From contig CM061920.1 of NCBI GenBank assembly GCA_031002005.1, positions 118,410,095 through 118,474,094 of the forward strand: 64,000 nucleotides of DNA, read 5' to 3'. Made by a program: the position numbers and the translations under genes. The notes beneath the pieces were generated by a model. It was not told where the DNA came from, searched no databases, and saw only the letters and a program-made list of their open reading frames with translations. Positions within the stretch are counted from its first letter, which is position 1. Every line of letters starts with the position of its first letter. Shown in pieces: positions 22,166 through 31,080 of this stretch. The DNA comes from Vandiemenella viatica. Its lineage: Eukaryota > Arthropoda > Insecta > Orthoptera > Morabidae.

Positions 22166-22965
22166 ACGTTATAGCCACGAGACATATTAATCGAATAAAG
22201 TACTTCCAAATATGTGCAATTCTGCACAAGTCATTATGAAAGAAGTATGTTTTATTACTTGCTGATATTTATAATAGCTGCTTTTCAGACATCGCTCTTC
22301 GAGAAAAAACTGAATGTCGTATTAAGTATTGGCTTATTGTGGCTGTATTGTACAGCATTCACATAGCAGTTTTGTTCCAGAGACAAACTGTATAACGGTC
22401 TACCAGAGACAATACATGACTTCAATATTTGTAATATAACTTTTTCGCAATTCAACAGACCTGTTACGATTCAAGTAAATGCTGATTATACTTGATTCAT
22501 GTATTCTTTTTATTTTGAAGTACTGCGGTCCAGAAAAATGAATCGCAGAAGTAAAGAAAAAAAAAAAAAAAGGGGGGGGGAAATCCTAAATTTTGTCAGG
22601 TCTCTTTATGAAAGGAGTGACCGTCTGAATGTGTATAATTATCTGTGGTCTACAGTTTCACATTTCATTTCTGAAGTTTTTTACTGACTTGCTTCTTCCC
22701 ATGGTACATATTAGTCGGCAGCTACTTCTGCAGATGTTGATCAGCAACATTAGCTTTAAAAATTTGGAAACACCATGCAAATTGATGCGGTAGTTTTTGC
22801 ATTATTAGAGATCAAGCCTCACTACAAACACAGCTTGCTTACAGATTTATAATAGTATAGATTATCAATTATATAGTAATATTGACATTATTAATAAGTT
22901 TACGTAGTATTCCACATCCCCGAGATTATTCTCACATGGGATCAAAGTGAACATATCTATCTACC

Positions 22966-23520
22966 AGCTCACAAATTGCTCTGAAATTTCACTGTGTATA
23001 TCCTCAACTGGGCATCTGTTTGATGCAAAGAAAACAGATAGGCATGAGTTTAAGCTTAGGTGATTAGGCAATTAATATATATTTATTCTAATTTTTTGAT
23101 GCCTTTCAACGTGGCTGCACATGTTCAAAGTAGTACTACACTCGATTAGGGAGGTATAATGAACCTAGGTTCAAATTCCATTCACCATGTACCGGCCATC
23201 CTGATGGAAGTTTTTTGTAATCATGAATGCTGGGACAGTCCACAATCTCTGCATCATAAACTACAATTTTCACAAACCAAAATTCACTTATCACATACAA
23301 CACAAGTTACATATTTCATAGTCAGATGCCAACATATCTGCCCTCTTCCCCATTTGAACTGTAATAGGCCTAGCAAGCAGGATATTTCTTTCAAAATAAG
23401 CACAGCCTCTCTCTGGAAGATGACCTGGAGGAAAACTCATGAAAGTGGAAGTGCTTATCTGAAAATGATCTTTTTTTTTTTTAACTGTATTACTATGAAC
23501 TTTTATTTTCCAATTTTCAG
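22966..23520. other. end of intron 2
   Basis: Intronic DNA with an 80-bp possible SINE scrap (23168-23250). The acceptor TTATTTTCCAATTTTCAG, with a clear polypyrimidine tract, ends at 23520. Confidence 0.6.
23168..23250 (+). repeat. possible degraded SINE fragment
   Basis: GGTTCAAATTCC resembles a B box and is followed by CCGGCCATCCTGATGGAAGT, TTTTGTAATCA and GAATGCTGGGA. These could be a shortened version of the family-1 body (CATCCAGATTTGGGTTTTCC, AATGCCGGGATG). Weak match. Confidence 0.35.
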
Positions 23521-23699
23521 AGGCAAGAACATCATGGATTCATCCTTTCACTGCAGGTGGTTTTCTTCACATTGCTCTGGTAACAGTGCTACCTGACTTA
23601 TTGAAAGAAGAAAATCCGAAAGACTCCATAATGCAGCTTATATCACTTCTGTTTGGCATTGGAATCATGGCTCTTCTTGGAATTATTGTTGAAGAATGA
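23521..23699 (+). CDS. Zip99C: ZIP13-type zinc transporter, terminal coding exon
   Basis: The exon begins after TTTTCAG. Its first two bases complete the codon split by the previous donor (G|AG, Glu228). It encodes 59 residues ending in a TGA at 23697-23699. SWIHPFTAGGFLHIALVTVL followed by PDLL is the conserved penultimate ZIP helix with its His, and LISLLFGIGIMALLGIIVEE is the last transmembrane segment, giving the very short C-terminal tail usual for ZIP13. The three exons join in frame to 286 residues from the internal Met. Correct frame, phase and stop position over 16 kb make the exon assignment strong; only the N-terminal exons are missing. Confidence 0.93.
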
Positions 23700-24545
23700 T
23701 TATAAACAAGAAGGAATTGCTTATTGAAAATGTTGATGTTGACAAACAGTCAGTTAACACACCTGGAGTCATTGATAAAATACAAAAATTATATCGATTG
23801 AAGTATAAGGATCGTACAGAAGCAGTTGAAATTTACACTTAAAATTTTATAGATAATTCAAAATTAGTCATGCACATGACTACTTCCTAAGTTACCAGGA
23901 TAAATAACATACTTATGAATGAAATTAATGGCTAACTCTTAATGATTATTTTAACTCTGTTTGGTGAATTGTTCATGCAAAGAATAATGGGTATATTTTA
24001 GAATTTTTTTTAATATCGTGGAAGGTTATCTGATTGCACAAGCACTGTACTTTAAAATTTTAAGAACTATTTATTACAGATATTTTAGAATTTTTTTAAC
24101 TCTTTTTTGTATCATTTAAATTTTTATGTATGTTATGTTGCATTGACATCACATGTCTTTTCCTTTATTGTTTTCCTTTTGAAATTATGATGTTGAGTTT
24201 AATTATTACAGTGGTGCAGAGTCATTCATTTTTCCTTTTGTTGAACTATTCTATTGTGCCATTAAACTTGTAAAACATTTGAAGATGGTGCTTTTTCATG
24301 GTGCAGTAAATATTTTGACAACACTGTTATGTACAGGAGAAATGTGATAACTTGACTTAAATATAGGTTGCTATTTTTCTGATGCTATCCAATTTTTGTC
24401 CTTATTACTGTTGAACATTGTCAGCTTGCTGCTACAACTGGCACTAATTTTAAGTTACTGTACATCAGTTATGTTCACAATACATTATTCATAACTAGTC
24501 ATGGTAATATAGACTCATCAAATGAATAAAGCTTGGTGAGATTTT
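23700..24545 (+). other. Zip99C: probable 3' UTR of the zinc transporter
   Basis: AT-rich sequence directly after the TGA with no repeat insertion. The first good polyadenylation signal, AATAAA, is at 24525-24530, followed about 10-20 bases later by GT-rich sequence (GGTGAGATTTTGTTTGTGG), so cleavage near 24545-24550 is likely. The end is predicted from these signals only. Confidence 0.5.
24525..24530 (+). terminator. polyadenylation signal AATAAA
   Basis: Canonical hexamer with a GT-rich element downstream. A second AATAAA near 24759 is less well placed. Confidence 0.5.
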
Positions 24546-24550
24546 GTTTG

Positions 24551-25400
24551 TGGATACTTTGTTGATTTAATGACAGTGAGTTTAGTGGACATATAAATAA
24601 ATATATGTGTATAATCAGAGAGAATGTAAATATATATATATATAACTACTTTTTTGTTCAGATTAACAGAATTTAAATATAAATTTTTAAGTGAAAATAT
24701 GAAATGTCCATATAGTTTTATCATAATTGGGAAATGCAGTGAAATGCATGTGCCGAATAAATATTCAGTAATGTGTATACGTGCGTTCAACGAATTATAC
24801 AGACACTTCTGTGTTTTGATTTCTTTAAATTTTGTTTAGAAATGCAAAATCTAATGTAAAAAAAAAAACCTTGAACATCAGTATTGCTGTGTTAACATCT
24901 AGTGTACCTGCTGTGTTACAAAGAATTATCAAAGTGAAAACTATATTTTACTGTATTCTGTTTATAGGATATATATATATAAAAAAATATTGTTTCATGT
25001 ATCTGTTATTTATCAATGAATCTTCCTAGTAACTTATGATAGTGTCTGTTTCACCTATCATTTGGTTTTTGTGAGTAGGCCATTATGAAATAGGAATTGG
25101 GATTAACTAAAATATTTTATTCTTAATAGCCTGTAACAGCACAAAGTTAGTTTTCTTATTCAAAGCCTTTAATCACTTTCACATAACAGTTAGACATTGT
25201 GAATAAATTTTGGAAGGAGGCAGCAGAGCTGATGGTAATATAAATAAAACATGGGACTGAAAGTGAACTAGAGTGTTTAAAATGAATGGAAGCAGTCGAA
25301 GAGCTTTAAAATCTTTGTTAATGCAGTCCATCAGGATTGTGATGTAGAAAATCAGAAAATGGAACAGTCTAATTGGGAAATATTCCCGATATCTTGTGGT
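24551..25400. other. gene-free stretch
   Basis: AT-rich DNA with short (AT)n runs near 24630 and 24970. Nothing coding recognised. Confidence 0.5.
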
Positions 25401-25480
25401 CAGGGACGGCCCTAGCAAATATTTCAGGTGGTGCGAGATCTCAATGTGGCGCCCCAAGTGTGCTATCGCTTATTCTTGAT
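25401..25480 (+). mobile_element. terminal fragment of a hAT-type MITE
   Basis: CAGGGACGGCCCTAGC followed by GGCGCCCC is a hAT-type terminus and subterminal block. No second end was found nearby, and a Helitron 5' end begins at 25524. Confidence 0.4.
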
Positions 25481-25523
25481 TAGGGTATCCAAACACGCTG
25501 AAGAAAAACATTCATTTTTTACA

Positions 25524-25790
25524 TCCTATTAGTATTATAAATGTAAAACTTTGTTTGCTTGGATGTTTGTTACGGTTTCACGCCGAAGCAGCTAAACGGC
25601 TTAGGATAAAATATGGAATAATGTATCGGTTATCTACTTTCATCCGATCGAAAAAGTAGTTCCCCTGGGATTCGAATACGAATACGTATATGAATGCGTT
25701 AGGAATTCCACTCGAGCAAAGTCGCGGTCAGAAGATACTATTTTATGTTAATAACCAATTTTAATGCCCATCAAAAATGACGGGTATGAT
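25524..25790 (+). mobile_element. Helitron 5'-terminal fragment
   Basis: It starts TCCTATTAGTATTATAAATG after an A. GTTTGCTTGGATGTTTGTTAC and TTTCACGCCGAAGCAGCTAA follow, the well-known animal Helitron 5' region in which similar words are common. At 25767-25787 there is an imperfect stem CCCATC-AAAAAT-GACGGGT matching the hairpin at the 3' ends of the Helitrons at 34159 and 38147, but without a CTAG after it. It looks like a 5' end joined to a scrambled 3' region, or a broken copy. Confidence 0.6.
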
Positions 25791-25895
25791 CTATGATGGT
25801 AACAGGAATTTATTCTGAAAAAGCTTGTAAGGAAAAACAAATAACTACAGTTTTAATGATACTTTTCGTGATATCAGTATCTTAAAGTGTTTAGA

Positions 25896-27043
25896 TTAGG
25901 GACCATCCATAAATTACGTCACACCTTAAGGGGGGGGGGGGGGTCAGCAAAGTGTGACATCGTGTGACAAAAGGGAGGGGGGGGACGTGTCATAAACTTT
26001 GTGACATCACATGCATAATTTGTATCACTTTTCGGCTCGTGGCGGCTGCGCGAGTTCACACTGGCAGTACCTGCAGTGTCTCGTGTCGGCTCTCTTTGAC
26101 ATAAGCCGAAAGACCAATACCACCATTGAGGATTTAACAATTGCCACCGTCACCGTGATTTTGTCTGTGTTCAGTTGTTTATATAATTCAGTTAACACTT
26201 GCCTTTCGCTGAGTGATGGATGTGTTTTTCTAAGTCTTATTATTTTCTGATTTTCAGTTTATCTAACAAATTTATAATAAGTAAATTTGATTTGGGTATT
26301 CTTTACTGCAAACTATATGAAGCATACAGTGCAGCTTATGCTGATAAAAATAAACAAAATATACAAGATGAGGTTAACACCATATGGCGAAGTTTGAAAA
26401 GTAATGATAATGTTGAAGGTTAAGTGAATTAGAAAATGGGAGAGTTGCAAATGAGGTTGATGAAGAAGAAGTGACACATAGATTTAAATAAAAAATAATA
26501 AATCCTTATTTATCAAAACCATCAGAACAACTGGAGCCCATGAGCGTAAAAGTAAGTTCATGTTTTCTATCATTTTAATATTTCGTTCTCCCTCACTAAA
26601 AACATATTTAGTATTCCACGACAGATTGAAAAAGGGAATAATGCAACTGGTTTAATTACGTTGTTATTCATTACTTATAATTAGACCTATGATTTTAGAC
26701 AAAACCCAATTTTGTTTCTGAATGAAATACAGTATCAAGGAATGGGCTCAAAAACCATGGACACATGATGATACAATTTTGTATCATTAATTCGATTTTT
26801 TATGTTTTTTTTTGTATTTTCTTAAATGTTTTATTTATTGTTGATATGATTTTTTTAATTAGAAATACATAAATCATTTTGGAAGTGCTGTTTTAATTTA
26901 TAAATTTAAAATTGCAAAATATGTGATGTTACACCAGGGGAGGGGGGATCCCACAAATGTGACACCCTGTAACATGGAGGGAGGGGGGGGAGGCTTCCAA
27001 AAATAATGAAATTCGTGTGACGTAATTTGTGGATGGCCCCTTA
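25896..27043. mobile_element. PIF/Harbinger-like element, 1.14 kb, TTA duplication
   Basis: The element proper is 25899-27040, flanked by TTA at 25896-25898 and 27041-27043, the 3-bp duplication typical of PIF/Harbinger. The left end is GGGACCATCCATAAATTACG and the right end on the opposite strand is GGGGCCATCCACAAATTACG, an inverted repeat of at least 25 bp. Next to each end lies a poly-G run. The interior holds a short frame, 26220-26423, reading FDLGILYCKLYEAYSAAYAD and then NIQDEVNTIWRSLKS, possibly part of an accessory protein, but no transposase. So it is non-autonomous or deleted. Confidence 0.85.
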
Positions 27044-27600
27044 TCAGAGTATTTGGCTAGCATTTTTAAAAATAAATGTATATTACTTTAAATGACGGAA
27101 GGTATAATTTCACAAAAGGATAACTGTTATTTATTTGACAGATACATTTCGCGATTACATACATTTCGTGTAAACTTCCTCCGAGTTTTTAATAAACTTG
27201 TTTCTTATCTTATGCAAAAAAAATTCTTAGGTTATGTTTTAACCCAGTTCATATTATTGATACAGATAATACAACGTAAACATCAAATACCCTTCTCCTT
27301 ACATGAATTTCTGCATCTAGTTGTAAATAAACAAAAAGCAACGTATAAATTTAATAATAATATTGTAACTTTGAAACATATGATTGTTTGTAATTTATAT
27401 ATTTCTTTTTAATCCCTGCTCTTCGTATATTTGTGCAGTTACTTCCACAACAGACAATTACCTTTTATCTGGCATCGCAATTACACTTTAAGACTACAGG
27501 TGCTAGAAAAATGAAATAAAAATATTTATTTGAAACTTACACTTCCTTTTAACAGCATAAGCGCAAATAAAGTCGGTACAGTTATTCAATTTTGATGATT
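27044..27600. other. gene-free stretch
   Basis: AT-rich sequence between the Harbinger-like element and the LINE 5' region. A 106-codon frame at 27092-27412 has no recognisable motif and biased composition. I do not call it a gene. Confidence 0.4.
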
Positions 27601-27982
27601 AGCCAAACAGTGCTGTAGTGGCAGGTAGTGTAACTAACACTTCGGCTATTATCGAGATTCGTCGAACATTTCGTTGCTAGCAGCAGTCGAGTAAGGAAGT
27701 GAGTGGTGTTTACCTCTTAGAGTGGTCGTCTCGGGAAGTAGACAGCGTTTACGGTTACGGGTATGTGTGTCACCTAAACGGGATCGTCGTATTCCGGTGC
27801 TCAACAACAGTGTTAATGGTGGTTGAGTGATACCTACGGGACGTCATTTTAGTGAACAATTGGACAACTGTTTTACTGTACTTCGATGGAAGAAATTAGC
27901 TCCTGGTAATACATCGTAGGCTAAGCGCTTTTCGTCGACCCCTTCGATTCTCGAGGGCAAGAGGAAATAGCAGAGGCCAGCA

Positions 27983-28889
27983 ATGGATCCAACCCGAGGA
28001 AGGAAGAGGATAATACTCCAATATTAGTGTATCAATGTGACCAAGATATGTCGGAGACAGTCAAGAAGAAATTAATAACAAGCCACAATGACATAGAGGA
28101 AGAAGAAAAGTACAACCTGAAAAAAAACGCAAAGCAGTTGACAAGAGATTTATCATGAGAGAAAAAGGAGAAGAACCAATGATCACTGACTTGACTCCCT
28201 GTAAAAACAAGGAATTAAGGGAGCGTGCACAAACTACGTGGCTCCGTCCATAAAGGGGGGGGGGGGGGGGACTGGAAGGCTACGTGGGCTACGTGGGAGG
28301 AGGGGGTGATTCCGAGCGAGGCCACGTAGCTTTCCTTTCATAACATTTTAACAGTTAAAATGAGGTACAGAACACACCACAGCATGTGAATATTTATTAC
28401 CCTCAATTAATTATCTCTGTACGTAATTTACAATAGTCTGACAAGAGAAAACAGCACAAAATGTCTTCTGCAATCGAAAGGAAAAAAGCTACGTGGGGTG
28501 GGGGGGGGTTGTAGAGGCAAAAGCCACGTAGGACTACGTGGGAGGGAGGGGAGGGGCGGGGGAGGGGGTTCACAAGGGAGGCCAAAATGGAGCTACGTGG
28601 TTTATGCACGCTCCCTAACCTGCAACCAGGTACCCAGTGCACAAATAATTCCTAATATACAAACAGAAGATGGAGACCATCAGAGCAGCGCCATGGCGAA
28701 TCTCATAGCAACATGTCATGCAAGTCATGATAGAGATTTAGAAACCAAGCTAAAGCATGTCATGGCGGTGCAGCGAAAGAGGCTATATAATGATCAGGCG
28801 GAGGGCCCCTATGTGGTAATAATTGAAAGCGCATCTGATGGATCTACTCTGCACCCCATTCAGCTGGGCAAAGTCTTCTAAAACAAGGT
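27983..28889 (+). pseudogene. LINE ORF1 (gag), N-terminal part, interrupted
   Basis: ATG at 27983 begins MDPTRGRKR; a frameshift then leads to NTPILVYQCDQDMSETVKKK. A stop follows, and a Harbinger-like MITE sits at 28219-28615. Coding resumes around 28640 with NIQTEDGDHQSSAMANLIAT and YNDQAEGPYVVIIESASDGS followed by LHPIQLGKVF (to about 28880), the 'GPY-V-x-E-S...LHPxxxGK' block at the start of insect LINE gag RNA-binding regions. The fold-back at 28903 interrupts it again. Broken by frameshifts, stops and two insertions. Confidence 0.7.
28216..28618. mobile_element. Harbinger-like MITE with TAA duplication
   Basis: The element proper is 28219-28615 (397 bp), flanked by TAA at 28216-28218 and 28616-28618. 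Ends are GGGAGCGTGCACAAACTACG and, inverted on the right, GGGAGCGTGCATAAACCACG, with the inverted repeat continuing through TGGCTCC/TAGCTCC. Subterminal regions carry repeated CTACGTGG words and long G runs (up to 17). There is no coding content. It interrupts the LINE ORF1. Confidence 0.9.
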
Positions 28890-28902
28890 TGGTGGTCTTA
28901 AA

Positions 28903-29353
28903 TGCCTCAATTGTCAAATAAAACACAGCCAACCTGTTGCAATATTCATTGAATTTATTGTTTACCGGTTTCGACCCGTCTTAAGGGAGTCTTCCTTCAG
29001 AACTTGTTAAAAAGTATTACATAAATCTAAAAACTCTTCTCAATAAAATAGTACATTTTGCACTAAAGTCACACATTAAAATATATTTTATAGCTATCCA
29101 TCCGGCAGCCGATGTGTTTCACAGTGCCAGCGTCACATCTAACCTGGGCGGCAGCTTACTGCCGACTAACCTGTACGTTTAAATGTGTGACTTTAGTACA
29201 AAATGTACTATTTTATTGAGAAGAGTTTTTAGATTTATGTAATACTTTTAACAAGTTCTGAAGAAGACTCCCTTAAGGCGGGTCATAACCGGTAAACAAT
29301 AAATTCAATGAATATTGCAACAGGTTGGCTGTGTTTCATTTTACAATTGAAGA
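28903..29353. repeat. fold-back element with ~175-bp inverted arms
   Basis: Left arm about 28903-29080 and right arm about 29178-29353 are inverted copies of each other with only scattered differences. Examples are ACACAGCCAACCTGTTGCAA on the left versus TTGCAACAGGTTGGCTGTGT on the right, and the AACTCTTCTCAATAAAATAG pair. The spacer of about 97 bp has CCGGCAGCCGATGTG and GGGCGGCAGC words. Each arm carries a hammerhead-like core (see the separate entry). It sits inside the LINE ORF1. A CAATTG word at both outer ends is palindromic, so a target duplication cannot be told apart from the arm. Confidence 0.85.
28963..29296. ncRNA. pair of hammerhead-ribozyme-like cores in the fold-back
   Basis: On the minus strand of the left arm (about 29000-28963) the order is CTGAAGG, a GACTC...GGGTC stem, then GAAAC-CGGT. 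On the plus strand of the right arm (29258-29296) it is CTGAAGA, the same stem, then ATAAC-CGGT. The hammerhead core is CUGANGA, stem II, GAAA, stem III, NUH. Each copy has one core element damaged (CUGAAGG in one, AUAA for GAAA in the other). The ancestral sequence implied by comparing the two would satisfy both core boxes, with a very short stem III as in Penelope-type minimal hammerheads. Present activity is unlikely. Confidence 0.4.
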
Positions 29354-29421
29354 AATACCGTTGCTGTTGATGCTGCCATGCTCAAGATTTTAAACACCTC
29401 AACCAGTTAGGGAAAAACCAT

Positions 29422-30346
29422 ATGTCAATGGAATTTATAAACGCTATCTCCGCCAATGGTTTCGTGGATAATAAGATGTTTCTCCAATCCCTGGGGTTGA
29501 CAGCTTACATTCCAGCCGGCCGTGTTGTACGAAAGGGCGTTATCAAATTTGTTCCGACGGATCTTACAGAAGAAGAGATAAAAATAAATGCCATATCATC
29601 CGCGCCGATCGTCGATATCCGACGATTTAGTAAGAAAATATCCAAGGAAGGACAGAAATCCAGCCTCTGCAGACTGTTCTTGTAACTTTTGACAGTCAAT
29701 ACCTGCCTGACGAGATAGAATTATTTTACCTGAAATTCAAAGTATCCCCTTACATTTTCCCGGTGATGCAGTGTTTTAAATGTTATAGATATGGTCACGT
29801 ATCCAAAGTTTGCAGAGCAAGGAAAGATGCCTTAAGTGCGGAGAGGAGCACAATGTTTCCAGTTGTACAAATGATCTTAGCAAATGCTCAAACTGCGGTG
29901 GAGAACACAAAGCTAACGACAGGAGCTGCCCGGAGTGCAAACGGCAGGAAGAGATCAAGACCAAAATGGCGAGCGGGAACAGGACAACCTTTCCCCAAAG
30001 TTATGAGTACAGATCAACTGACTTCCCTCTTATCCGGGGCAAGAGTTTCAGTGCAGTGACGATGCAGCAAAGGATGAACCAAACCAGAGAGAGCCATCCT
30101 AAAGAATCCATTGCCATCCAAACTGAGGAACCTACCAACAAAGAGATAATCAGCAGAGGGTTAGGAGGAGACATTATGAATTTAGTAGTTAAGGTTCTAT
30201 CTCAACAGATGAAAGGCAAGATAACAGTGGCTGCTGTGAAGAAAATCCAAGAGAAAGCAGGTAGATGTTATGCCCAAGAGATAAAGGAAATGGGACTAAG
30301 CAGAGCCACCTCGGAGGCAGTAAATATATTAATCAAGGATGGCTAG
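29422..30346 (+). pseudogene. LINE ORF1 (gag), zinc-knuckle part
   Basis: The frame begins inside an RNA-binding region (LGLTAYIPAGRVVRKGVIKF, VPTDLTEEEIKINAIS) and, after a frame change near 29670, continues VSPYIFPVMQCFKCYRYGHV. Three Cys-rich knuckles follow: C-x2-C-x4-H-x4-C (CFKCYRYGHVSKVC), a second CLKCGEEHNVSSC and a third CSNCGGEHKANDRSC. This triple knuckle is the hallmark of insect I/Jockey-type gag proteins. A further frame change near 29810 separates knuckle 1 from knuckles 2-3. The C-terminal part (30060-30346) is Lys/Glu-rich and ends GLSRATSEAVNILIKDG, overlapping the ORF2 ATG. Confidence 0.8.
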
Positions 30347-31080
30347 GAGAACTCAACTTACAGTTTTGCAATGGAACGCTCGAAGCCTGCTATCAAAGTG
30401 GATGGATTTTCAAAGAATAATCACAGAGCGTAAGGCCGACGTAGTCCTCATCTCTGAAACATGGTTGCGCAATTCATACAACTTCAATATCTTCAGGAAA
30501 GACAGAGAGGATGGGTATGGCAGCGTTGCCATCATGATAAGAAAGAACATAAAGGCTTCTTCTCAACAAATTACATCACCCAATGATAACGTGGAGATTT
30601 TTTGCAATCAATCTCGGAACAGGGAGATCATGCAAGTCAGTTGTCATGTTATATAAGCCGCCTCATGTCAATGTGAGGCAGGAGGAATGGGCCGAACTCT
30701 TCAACCAATTGTCGCAGGGCTTTTTGGTCGGAGGTGACTTTAACGCCCATCATCCCCTATGGCAGGGAAGCCGGGCAGACCACCAGGGAGAAGAGCTGGC
30801 CCTAGCCATTTCGGAATCCTCCTTCGTCGTACTCAACAACGAATGTGAGACGAGACTCTGTCACCTGTTACAAAACAATACCTCGCCGGACGTTTCGTTA
30901 GTAACTGAGGATCTTGTTCACAGAACCAAATGGGAAATCCTTCGTGACACAGTTGGAAGCGATCACTTCGTCATCAAATTAAGCTTTGATACCCATATAG
31001 AGCAGCCAAGCACTTACATATTCAGACAATGGTATTGCAAGATATCAAAAAGAAATTATGGAGAAACTGCCTCAATATGA
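30339..31080 (+). pseudogene. LINE ORF2, endonuclease
   Basis: Begins at ATG 30339 (MARRTQLTVLQWNARSLLSK), with WNARSL as the N-terminal catalytic Asn block and VLISETWLR carrying the Glu. After a frame change near 30640 it continues YKPPHVNVRQEEW, GGDFNAHHPLWQ (Asp and Asn of the GDFN block) and VGSDHFVIKL (SDH). All four main catalytic blocks of the apurinic-type endonuclease are present, but in two frames. Confidence 0.85.

Larger units (their letters stand above)
19943..22861 (-). mobile_element. non-autonomous Helitron
   Basis: Read on the minus strand, the element starts TCTATACTATTATAAATC at 22861 and ends GCGGGCAAATGCTAG at 19943. It is flanked by A before the TC and T after the CTAG, the A|T insertion typical of Helitrons, with no target duplication. 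A short GC-rich stretch (GGCACGAGTGCGTG) with a weak stem precedes the terminus. Near the 3' end is a remnant of a Helitron replicase N-terminus (20230-20529), and the middle holds a tandem duplication of about 615 bp. At 2,919 bp it is far shorter than autonomous Helitrons (usually over 5 kb), and no Rep or helicase domain remains. It lies in the 3' UTR of a LINE. Confidence 0.8.
15591..22965 (+). mobile_element. 5'-truncated LINE carrying a mariner and a Helitron
   Basis: A non-LTR retrotransposon in the transporter's second intron, same orientation as the gene. Order: endonuclease C-terminal half (15620-16376), mariner (16379-17699), RT and C-terminal domain (17702-19441), 3' UTR (19442-19942), Helitron (19943-22861), and the last about 100 bp of 3' UTR (22862-22965). 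That last piece carries a TTCCACATCCCCGAG...CACATGGGATC block and continues the TTATTAATAAGT repeats seen before the Helitron. The 5' end is truncated inside the endonuclease. Each inserted element has its own target-site signature. The outer limits are approximate and no target duplication was found for the LINE itself. Confidence 0.75.

Noticed and set aside
24525..24770. Second AATAAA near 24759 as the main polyadenylation site
   Set aside because: Possible, but the first signal at 24525 has a better GT-rich downstream element; without transcripts the choice cannot be settled.
28498..28881. 127-codon Gly/Arg-rich frame
   Set aside because: Its first third is MITE poly-G sequence; only the last part (from about 28640) is real LINE gag coding.
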